This document shows positions 1 to 10,111 of a stretch of DNA of 64,000 nt, piece by piece (within the stretch, counting starts at the first letter, position 1; each line of letters opens with the position of its first letter). The translations under genes and the position numbers were made by a program. The stretch is taken from the NCBI RefSeq assembly GCF_000715075.1, contig NC_134101.1:135856237-135920236 (forward strand), in the 5' to 3' direction. The notes under the pieces are model-generated. The model saw nothing but the letters and a program-made list of their open reading frames with translations, did no database searches and was not told where the DNA came from. This stretch comes from Nicotiana tabacum (lineage: Eukaryota; Streptophyta; Magnoliopsida; Solanales; Solanaceae).

Positions 1-531
1 CCAATCATCAAAATACCTCAAACAACATCAAATTACCCGAAACTCATCGAATTCAAGACTAAGTTTTCTAAAAACTTCCGAAATACGTTTTCGATCAAAA
101 ACCCAACCAAATCACGTTCGAATGACCTAAAATTTTGCACACACATTCTAAATGACATAACGAAGCTACTGCAACTCTCGGAATTCCATTCCGACTCCCA
201 AATCAAAATCTCACCTACCAACCGGAAATCGCCAAAATCTCAACTTCGCCAATTCAAGCCTAGTTCTACTCCGGACCTCCAAAACCAAATTCCGATCACT
301 CTCCTAAGTCATAAATCACCCAACGAAGCTAACCAAATCATAAAAATTCCTTTCCGAGCTCATATACAAATAATTCAACTCTTGGTGACACCTTTCAAAT
401 TTAAAGCTTTCACCTGAGACTTTTCTTTCAAATTCATTCCGATTTTTCCTGAAAACCAAAACCAACGATCTACATCAATCATAATACATTACACAGGGCA
501 AGTCATGCCCGAGAACTGGCAATCAAAGTTC
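1..531 (-). mobile_element. 3' LTR (right part) of LARD-like element, unit a
   Basis: Bases 1-527 match 28012 onward in unit b and 54855 onward in unit c, which lie in the U3-side part of the minus-strand ~3 kb LTR. The LTR terminus (expected plus-strand end GGGTCGTTACA) and the adjacent polypurine tract are missing here. A 57-bp deletion joins the LTR directly to internal sequence at the repeated tetranucleotide gttc (528-531). Confidence 0.8.
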
Positions 532-3500
532 GTCCTCGAACATACCCAGAGTTGTTCTAGAACTAACCAATAACTGAATAACTTTACCATGCATATACCC
601 GGGGGGTGATCCCACGTCACCCTATCTCATATAGGTCCAATAACACATTGCAACTGAAATTACACATTCCAGTCTGGCCCCTAAGCCATATAACCACATT
701 TCCACTTCTGAAACCATCAATACGTTCAAAACCTCACACCTATACTCTGAATAGACCCGAACCAGCTGTAATAACCCATGCCTGCAACCTCCGGAGCAAT
801 CCGATGATATACCACATAACTCAAACACTCGTAGCGATAACTTCTATTCACAGTAGTTGTCCACAACAATGGAATACTGGTAGAAATCCTCTTATCAACC
901 AAAGTCACATTCCAACTCTGTCATATACTGCCAACGATAAATGAAATACACAGTAAACCATAACCATTTTCTCAGATCACCCATTCATGAAGCCAATTCT
1001 CCTCTGACAAATACCATAGTAAATTTCGAGCCGAACCTCGATATTAACCTTCCAACATGCTGAAATCGAATCCGTTCGTATTCATTAATGATCCGAACGA
1101 TCTCCTCTAATCCAACACACCACTCTGGTGACATGACATATCAATAGAGGCCTAAGCCACAACTAGCATAATATGCGCACCAATAAGCATCGGTCCGAAC
1201 ATAATCAAATCATGAAAATGACTCAAATGAAAGAGCTATACCTCAAGCTCACCAGTGCCACCACAACACAAGGTTGAGAACCCGTCTCACATCATTGAAT
1301 AGAACACACGAATCTAACCCGCAAGGTCATATCCCACATAGCTTCGCTGCAATGTGCGATCCTATCCAAGCACTGCTCCACATAAGACACCTCAAGTCAC
1401 TATGCTCGAAATTGACAACCACACACAATTTGATATTTGGAACCAAAGAAAATCATTACACCCACAGTGAAACAAGTAACATATACCACACAAACCCGAT
1501 AGGACATAACCAATACGCCGTTCACCGAGCAACACCCAATTACACTTCCCGCTCGACTTCCACTATGAACCCCAATAGAACCGCACCATATGTGCCCATA
1601 ACCAACAAATCATAACGTCTCACAACACAGAAAGGCAACTCATAGATCTCCCCGGATCACCAATAGACTCAATAATAGTCGAATCGACACATTCCTCAAC
1701 AATGCAATTCGGAACCAACCAAGCCGGCTCAAGTTAGAACACGCATCCACATCGGCCTACCAATGAACTCTTTATCAAGGAAATCCTGAAGCTGTTCCTT
1801 ACACTACTATAACTCCTTCCAATGCCATATGATACGGTGCCCTGCCGTAAGAAACACATCCGAATAGTCCCTCACCACCGGAACTGAATCAACATAAGGA
1901 GCCTCAACACTGACACTCGTCATAAAAGGCCAAGTAAGAAAGACAAATCCTTCCCAGCCGTCCGCTGGGTTTCGGCATGTAAAATTCCTCTAATGGGACA
2001 TAATCCACCAAACATCGCCACTTAATCCGTAGCATTTTCCGGCATAGCCAACAACGCTGCCTTAGCGCACTAGTCCTGAATGACACAACACAGAGACAAC
2101 CAGTCTGAACCCAATATCACTTCCAAAGATAACATACCAAGTAACAAAAGATCCGCTCAGGTCTCCAAACCTCGATAGTCACTACACAATGCCGAAACAC
2201 GCGACTCACAACTGCAACATAGCCTGAACATGAGGACTCATAGTCTCCAACTCCATATAGCACATGAATCATCATACCTGATCCCAATTCCGCCGTCCGA
2301 ACACATACCACACCTCAAATACCAATCACTCCACGGGAGGTATTCAAATATTCCTCTGTGCCCCCAAGCAAACTCGAATGTCAGCAGTCCATCTAACGAG
2401 AAAGTGCCATAATACTACCGAAGTGCCATCAACTTAAATCACATTGCCCTTTTTCTGAAACATCTACCCTCGTCAAATCAGTTCCAATTAGCAGTACCAT
2501 TTCCTTAATCATATGAGGCTACCCGCTGCTTAAGAGTTTCATGAACTTCCTTTCAGAACTGACCGTAACTTTACACATGCAAATCTCGATCCTCACAATA
2601 TACCGCATATAACATACCATCCTAGGATAACATGATAACTTCATCTCCCTTCCGAGCCACAGACAACTACACACTCCACTAGTCAAAACTTTCCATTGGT
2701 CCTGTCTAGAAGAAAAATCACTATACATCGCTTGCCCATAGAAGATATATATCTCCAAACCTCGGTAAAAACCATCAAGAACTCTCCGAGTTCCCTTTGC
2801 ATAAATCAGACCTGTCAGGACTGAATCCTTCTAACTTGAATAAGCTAAGCAAGCCAGCAAAACCTAAGAGCATCGCCACAAAATACCTGAAAGAACTTAT
2901 TACCTCGAACACACACAAGGAATTAATCATATCCTTACCATACCGATTCGGTCTACTATCAAGCTACTCCATCTATCTAAATTTCCTTCTGATTCATCTT
3001 CAACTTGATATTCTCTCTTGCTGTATCACCAAGATTCCTCAACCCAGGATTACCACACAAGACCAAGCATAAGACCACATTGTCTAAGACTCATAAGCCG
3101 CTAAATACTCTCTTAAATATTCCTAAAAGCACCACATTTGAAATACTTTGCTTTGAAGAACTTCCTGCGAATCTAAATCCGTTACCTCCTGATACTGATA
3201 CTTATAATCCCACAATTACTATAGAAAACACCACAAGTCTTGACATCTTCCAATGAAAACTCAGTCTCTAACCACATATACAACTATAACTTACCCTATT
3301 GTTACATGTAGAATCTTGAACACATTAGAACCACTCCCACGAGTTATTCACTCTACTCAAACTGCAATTAGTCTGATCAAACGAACTGATCAACCTGTGC
3401 CTCATTAGCACTCCGACACCGCAGAATGTGACATCATTCAATTACAACCAAGCAACTTCTTGCTCTATGCACCGAGCATACTTTACCAATAACAACTCAA

Positions 3501-4671
3501 GACATTCCGTGATTCTTACACACTTATGAAGCATACTATATACCTTGTTAAGAATTTTTCCTTTACTTGAGCCATCCTCGGTCTCAATCCCCGTAGGCCA
3601 TAACTAATTTGCCCGAACGCCTCGAACTGGGACTAACATAGCACATAAACGTGCAATCAACTAATCAATAGCAGACTCCCCCACTTGGCCCGAAGCCATA
3701 GATCAAAACACACTCAATAACTCATAACGTATATACTCTATTGCTGCCATAATACCATAATATGATTAACTCAATCCTTCATAAGCTCGTGGAACACAGA
3801 CCATCTGGTACTTCATATCTTCTACAAATCTTGCATTTACTCTCGTAACAATTAAACCCACTCTCTTAAGCGACCCAAATTAAATTCACACATATGTTTC
3901 ACTTGTAAATGGGATCTTCTAACAGACAACATAAAGATCACACAACTCCAAAACACTTCGCAGGAGATAACCCACCTGCTTCGCCTTAAACTAACTTTTA
4001 TGTATACCTTCCACCGTCATAACCATTATGCAGTCACTTAGTCTTTCTGAGTTTGAACTTATACCGCAACATGAAATCTACTCCACTCCCAACTAGGAGA
4101 CATGAAAAGATACTTCACATGCCCATAACTTGGGGCTATACCTCGAATCGCGATAGAATTCAAGCACCTAATAGTTCTTCTATCATCCAGCAGACCTTCC
4201 TCGTCACTTCCAAGTCATATAGATACATCTCGCAGTGCTAACGTAGATACCCAACCGTCACTCCCACTAATAGGGACAGTACCGAACATATAAGTTCAAA
4301 ACTCTTGCTCACACAACCAGCCCGTCGGTGCTCAAGCCATAGGCAAAGATGCGGCCTCAAGTCCTCCAGACTGGCCCCATATCAAACTCACAAAGATCAC
4401 ATCTCGCCCCTCGATCGGGGAATTACAAGCCATCGATGCATATCTGATACTGAGCGCTCATGCGCGCTTACGAACGCGTGGAAGGAATTTCAAAAGTTAC
4501 TTTTCAAGCTGAATCAAGGACGCACGATAAGAATTCAAGAATATGAAGTTTTCCTAAAGGTTCTGCATCCTCTCAAGGATAAATACAGACATCTCCATAC
4601 CGATCCGCGAGACTCTACTAAACCGGCTCATGACTCGTGAGACCTATGTAACCTAGGCTCTGATACCAACT
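532..4671 (-). mobile_element. Non-coding interior of LARD-like element, unit a
   Basis: About 4.14 kb of sequence lies between the PPT-side and PBS-side LTRs of a minus-strand LTR retrotransposon. No open frame above about 110 codons exists on either strand, and no gag, protease, RT or integrase motif is visible. The last stretch (minus strand) before the 3' LTR resembles the 3' end of a gypsy chromodomain region ('ttcgaggacgaacg'), which suggests derivation from a gypsy element. The small frames seen (for example 606-944 and 4305-4640) are conserved between units only because the DNA is, and I do not regard them as genes. Confidence 0.7.
4656..4668 (-). promoter_or_regulatory. Primer binding site, LARD-like element, unit a
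   Basis: The minus strand reads TGGTATCAGAGCC three bases inside the LTR end. This is the classic complement to the 3' end of initiator tRNA-Met used to prime minus-strand DNA synthesis in plant LTR retrotransposons. Confidence 0.85.
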
Positions 4672-5908
4672 TGTCACGACCCTAACCCTGAACCCGGTCT
4701 TGATGGTGCCTCTCGTGAAGACAAGGCCAGCCAGACCAAAATAGAACACCTCATTTAAATAGTTAAATACCATAAATAGTACTAAAACATGATATAATAA
4801 CCATAATTTGCGGAAATAACGATAACAATAGTAGAAACCATCCCGACACAGCCCAAACCGGTGTGCCACAAGTCACAAGCATCTATTAGAGTATAAATAC
4901 GACTACAAGGTCTGAATGTACAAAACAGGACTGATGAAAGAGAAGGGAGAAGAGCGGTGCTGCAAACCCTGGCAGTCACCTTGCTAAACTCCGATGACTC
5001 AGCCTCCGATCAGCTCAACACCTGCTACCGGGTGAATAAATACATGCATCTGCACACGAAGTGCAGGGAGTAAAGTGAGTACTCCAACTCAGTGAGTAAT
5101 AAAGGTAAATAACAACTGAGCAGTAAGAAATCACGTAAAGCAAACCAACATGCTGTATAGAAGCAGTGTAAAACCCTTGAGAAAAACAGTGAAGCTGTAA
5201 AATCTTTAGAAATATCTTAGCTCTGTTTAAACCTCTTTGAAAATGGCTTTTTCAATAGTTATGCAAATGAATGCAAAACAATTAGTGCAGATAAATACAG
5301 AAATCTGCCCCTTAGGCTTAACACTCAATTTAATAGGTAATGTCAGGCAATCAGGAAGATAACACATAAAGTAACACAATCAACAGGTAATGGCATACAA
5401 ATGGAAATAAAGTAAACACATAGAACAGTACCAGCCCCTCGGGCTCACTCTCAGAACACTCTCAGCCCCTCAGGCTCACTCTGTGATCACAATGGGTACC
5501 CGCGCTCACTGGGGGTGTGCAGACTCCGGGAGGGGTCCCTTACGGCCTAAGCGCAATATCAAGCCATCTCGTGGCATCAAATCTAGGCCCTCGGCCTCAT
5601 ATCACTCAAGACACCTCGTGGCGTATAAAAGTATCTCAGGCTCTCGGCCTCATATCACTCAATATATCCTCACATATGGCCCTCGACCTCACTCAGTCCA
5701 AAAATCATCACAAGCCCCTTAGACATTAGTAAAATAGTAGTTCTCAGCCCAAAACATCATTTAGAAATATCATTTATGTTTCAAATCTGAGTAAAAGTGG
5801 CTGAGTTTTTAAAACAGTAGATATCAATAGGATTGAGTTCAATTAATAATTCAAAAATAGTGAGGAAATAGTGATAAAAATCCCCGAAGGGTTCATATAG
5901 TTGGCACG
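4672..5908 (-). mobile_element. 5' LTR of LARD-like element, truncated, unit a
   Basis: It starts with plus-strand TGTCACGACCC (the minus-strand LTR end) and is collinear with the complete LTR at 25595-28574 for about 1.24 kb. It stops at 'ggcacg' (5903-5908), where the complete LTR continues 'aagcccaaat' but this copy changes abruptly to gypsy RT sequence. It contains the 'cagcccctcgggctcactct' motif twice (about 5430-5480) and repeated 'ccctcggcctcatatcactc' motifs (about 5586-5690). Confidence 0.85.
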
Positions 5909-8900
5909 TGATTCTAGTGCTGAGGTCCCTTCTATTGATTCTGTGGCCGTTGTTCGTGAGTTTCCTGAGGTTTTCCCTTCAGACCTGCCATGTATGCCAC
6001 CCAACAGAGACATTGACTTTTGCATTGATTTGGCTCCGGGCACTCAGACTATTTCTATCCCGCCATATCATATGGCCCCGCCTGAGTTGAAAGAGTTGAA
6101 GGAGCAGTTGCAAGACTTGCTTGAGAAGGGTTTCATTAGGCCGAGTGTTTCGCCTTGGGGTGCGCCAATGTTTTTTGTTAAGAAAAAGGACGGATCGATG
6201 AGAATGTGTATTGATTATCGGCAGTTAAACAAGGTTACAATCAAGAATAAGTATCCATTGCCGAGGATTGATGATTTGTTTGATCAGCTTCAGGGTGCCA
6301 AGGTATTTTTAAAGATTGATTTAAGATCTGGCTACTATCAGTTGAGGATTAGGGCATCCGATGTCCCTAAGACAGCTTTCCGCACTCGGTACGAGCATTA
6401 TGAGTTCTTGGTTATGTCATTCGAGTTGACAAATGCCCCAGTAGCTTTTATGGATTTAATGAACCGAGTGTTCAGGCCTTATTTGGACTCGTTCGTGATT
6501 GTCTTCATTGATGATATTTTGATATATTCCCGTAGCCGGGAGGAGCACGAGCAACATCTTAGAGTGGTCCTTCAGACCTTGAGAGATAGTCAGTTATATG
6601 CTAAGTTCTCGAAGTGTGAGTTATAGTTGAGTTCAGTTGCATTCCTAGGTCATGTTGTATCAGCACAGGGTGTTCAGGTTGATCCGACAAAGATTGAGGC
6701 AGTCAAGAACTGGCCTAGACCAGCATCAGCTACAGAGATTCGGAGTTTTTTGGGATTGGCAGGCTACTATCGTCGGTTCATGGAGGGGTTTTCATCTATC
6801 GCAACCCCGATGACCAAGTTGACCCAGAAGGGTGCCTAGTTCAGATGGTCAGATGAGTGTGAGGCAAGCTTTCAGAAGCTCAAGACAGCTCTGACTACGG
6901 CACCGGTGTTGGTTTTGACCACCGGTTTAGGGCCTTATACAGTCTATTATATGCATCTAGTATTGGACTTGGTGCAGTATTGATGCATGATGGCAAGGTC
7001 ATTTCTTATGCTTCGTGGTAGTTGAAGATTCATGAGAAGAACTATCCAGTTCATGATTTGGAGTTGGCAGCCATTGTTCACACGTTGAAGATTTGGAGGC
7101 ATTATCTGTATGGCGTGGCATGTGAGGTGTTCACGGATCACAAGAGTCTGCAGTATTTGTTCAAGCAAAAGGAGTTGAATTTGAGGCAGAGGAGGTGGTT
7201 GGAGTTGTTAAAAGATTATGATATCATCATCTTATATCACCTGGGAAAGGCCAATGTGGTGGCCGATGCTTTGAGTAGGAAGTAAGCCAGTATGGGCAGT
7301 CTTGCTTATATTCCGGTCGGTGAGAGACCGCTTGCTTTGGATGTTCAGGCTTTGGCCAATCAGTTCGTGAGGTTTGATGTTTCTGAGCCTAGTCGCATGT
7401 TAGCTTGCACAGTCGCTCGCTCTTCATTATTGGAGCATATCCGAGATTGGCAGTATGATGATCCCCATTTATGTGTCCTCAGAGACACGGTGTAGCACGA
7501 TGGTGCCAAGAAGGTTACCTCAGGTGATGATGGAGTTTTGAGATTGCAGGGTCAAGTTTGTATGCCTAATGTGGATGGGCTTTGAGAGTTGATTTTAGAA
7601 GAGGTCCATAGTTCCGGTACTTTATTTATCCGGGCGCCGCAAAGATGTATTAGGATTTGTGGCAGCATTATTGGTGGCGGAGAATGAAGAAGGATATCAT
7701 TGCATATGTGACTCGGTGTTTAAATTGTCAGCAGGTTAAGAACGAGCATTAGAGGCCCGGTGGTTCGTTTCAGAAGATTGAGATTCCTGAGTGGAAGTGG
7801 GAGCGTATCACTATGAACTTTGTTGTTGGTATCCCACGGACTCAGAGGAAGTTTGATGCAGTGTGGGTTATTGTTGATAGGCTGACCAAGTCAGCGCATT
7901 TCATTCCTGTGGCAGTCTCTTATTCTTCCGAGAGGTTAGCTGAGATCTATATCCGAGAGATTGTTCGTCTTCATGGTGTGCTCGAGTCTATCATTTTGGA
8001 TCGAGGTACGCAGTTTACCTTCCATTTCTGGAGAGCAGTTCAGCGAGAATTGGGCACGCGGGTTGAGTTGAGCACAGCGTTTCATCCTCAGATGGACGGG
8101 CAGTCCGAGCGGACCATTCAGATTTTGGAGGATATGCTCCGAGCTTGTGTCATAAACTTTGGAGGCTCGTGGGATCAGTTTTTCCTTGAGTAGAGTTTGC
8201 CTACAACAACAGCTACCAGTCGAGTATTCATATGGCTCCGTATGAGGCTTTATATGGTAGGCAGTGTCGGTCTCTGGTTGGATGGTTTGAGCCGGGAGAG
8301 GCTCGATTGTTGGGTATGGATTTGGTTCAAGATGCCTTGGACAAGGTCAGGATCATCCAGGATAGGCTTCGTACAGCTCAGTCCAGACAAAAGAGTTATG
8401 CCGACCGTAAGGTTCGTGATTTGGCATTCATGGTCGGTAAGTGGGTATTGCTTCGAGTGTTGCCTATGAAGGGCGTGATGAGATTTGGGAAGAAGGGAAA
8501 ACTTAGCCCTAGGTTCATTGGCACATTTGAGATTCTTGATCGAGTGGGAGAGGTGGCTAATAGACTTACGTTGCCGCCGAGCTTATCAACCGTGCATCCA
8601 ATGTTTCATGTATCCATGCTTCAGAAGTATCACGACGATCCATCCCACGTGTTAGATTTCAGCACTGTCCAGTTGGACAAGGACTTGTCTTATGAGGAGG
8701 AGCCGGTAGCTATTCTAGACCGGCAGGCTCGTCAGTTGAGATCGAAGAGTTTTCTTTTTGTTCGTGTTCAGTGGAGAGGTCAGCCTGCTGAGGTATCGAC
8801 CTAGGAGTCCGAGTCCGATATGCGGAGCCGTTATCCCCATCTTTTCCTCGACTCAGGTACTTCATTCTTCTGTCCGTTCGAGGACGAACGATTGTTTTAG
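5909..8900 (+). pseudogene. Ty3/gypsy pol remnant (RT, RNase H, integrase, chromodomain), unit b
   Basis: The 5' part (LTR, gag, protease) is absent and the frame opens at the amplicon junction without an ATG. In order: reverse transcriptase with the FIDD active site (6504-6515); TAG at 6624; the RT connection region; TAG at 6837; a one-base deletion near 6941 that removes the first RNase H aspartate; TAG at 7019; the rest of RNase H to TAA at 7283; TAG at 7493; TGA at 7583. The integrase zinc finger and core follow. In this unit they carry a private frameshift near 7615, extra TAG codons near 7650 and 7750, and the first catalytic Asp changed to Asn (7816-7818). A shared one-base loss near 8180 shifts frame again, and the last part (8232-8804) encodes the integrase C-terminus and a chromodomain whose conserved Trp codon is TAG. 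It cannot make a functional polyprotein. The clade is most like the Tekay/Del chromoviruses, from motif recognition only. Confidence 0.92.
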
Positions 8901-8910
8901 AGGTGGAGAA
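8901..8910 (+). promoter_or_regulatory. Polypurine tract, gypsy element (first copy), unit b
   Basis: AGGTGGAGAA lies directly before the LTR start TGTAATATG and directly after the final TAG of pol. This is the expected plus-strand primer position. Confidence 0.8.
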
Positions 8911-9230
8911 TGTAATATGATGACCCAAAAGGTCATCACTTATTTTTTTAAATGAATTCTGCGTTCCGAGACCTTAAAGACCTCTTTTAGCATCACCTCG
9001 ATTTGCGTGAGCAGTCCAGGCGCGTAGCCGGAAAGCTTATATGTGAAAATCTGTGAAAAATGATAAATTTTGACTATAAAATGAATTAATTTGACTTCGG
9101 TCAACGTTTTGGGTAAACGGACCCGGACACGTGATTTGACGGTCCTGGAGGGTCCGTAGGAAAATATGGGACTTGGGCGTATTTCCGGAATCGAATTCCG
9201 AGGTCCCAAACCTGAGAAATGAATTTTTGA
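8911..9230 (+). mobile_element. 3' LTR start, first duplicated copy, unit b
   Basis: The first 320 bp of the gypsy 3' LTR begin TGTAATATGATGACC. They are interrupted where the internal duplication returns to integrase sequence. A perfect 8-bp inverted repeat with a 5-base loop sits at 8918-8938. Confidence 0.88.
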
Positions 9231-9233
9231 GTT

Positions 9234-10101
9234 GAGCAGTTCAGCGAGAATTGGGCACGCGGGTTGAGTTGAGCACAGCGTTTCATCCTCAGATGGACGG
9301 GCAGTCCGAGCGGACCATTCAGATTTTGGAGGATATGCTCCGAGCTTGTGTCATAAACTTTGGAGGCTCGTGGGATCAGTTTTTCCTTGAGCAGAGTTTG
9401 CCTACAACAACAGCTACCAGTCGAGTATTCATATGGCTCCGTATGAGGCTTTATATGGTAGGCGGTGTCGGTCTCTGGTTGGATGGTTTGAGCCGGGAGA
9501 GGCTCGATTGTTGGGTATGGATTTGGTTCAAGATGCCTTGGACAAGGTCAGGATCATCCAGGATAGGCTTCGTACAGCTCAGTCCAGACAAAAGAGTTAT
9601 GCCGACCGCAAGGTTCGTGATTTGGCATTCATGGTCGGTAAGTGGGTATTGCTTCGAGTGTCGCCTATGAAGGGCGTGATGAGATTTGGGAAGAAGGGCA
9701 AACTTAGCCCTAGGTTCATTGGCACGTTTGAGATTCTTGATCGAGTGGGAGAGGTGGCTAATAGACTTACGTTGCCGCCGAGCTTATCAACCGTGCATCC
9801 AATGTTTCATGTATCCATGCTTCAGAAGTATCACGACGATCCATCCCACGTGTTAGATTTCAGCACTGTCCAGTTGGACAATGACTTGTCTTATGAGGAG
9901 GAGCCGGTAGCTATTCTAGACCGGCAGGCTCGTCACTTGAGATCGAAGAGTTTTCTTTTTGTTCGTTTTCAGTGGAGTGGTCAGCCTGCTGAGGTATCGA
10001 CCTAGGAGTCCGAGTCCGATATGCGGAGCCGTTATCCCCATCTTTTCCTCGACTCAGGTACTTCATTCTTCTGTCCGTTCGAGGACGAACGATTGTTTTA
10101 G
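9234..10101 (+). pseudogene. Duplicated integrase C-terminus and chromodomain, unit b
   Basis: This is the second copy of 8033-8900. It keeps the integrase segment with the catalytic Glu (GQSERT), the shared one-base frameshift, the C-terminal domain from about 9433, and the chromodomain ending in TAG at the Trp position. It lacks any upstream frame and is a fossil of the local duplication. The extra TAG of the first copy, near 8192, is CAG here, so that mutation is younger than the duplication or was reverted by conversion. Confidence 0.88.
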
Positions 10102-10111
10102 AGGTGGAGAA
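10102..10111 (+). promoter_or_regulatory. Polypurine tract (second copy), unit b
   Basis: This repeats AGGTGGAGAA directly before the full-length LTR copy. Confidence 0.75.

Noticed and set aside
606..944. 112-codon open frame conserved in three units (also 28673 and 55516)
   Set aside because: It lies in the LARD interior. Its conservation follows from the recent tandem duplication, composition is like the surrounding DNA, and the product has no recognisable motif. The opposite strand also has frames here.
4305..4640. 111-codon open frame near the PBS
   Set aside because: It is antisense to the element's leader, is lost in unit b, and has no family resemblance.
5909..8900. Integrated pararetrovirus (caulimovirid) as the source of the RT
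   Set aside because: RT and RNase H are followed by a DDE integrase, chromodomain, PPT and LTR, which identifies an LTR retrotransposon rather than a pararetrovirus.
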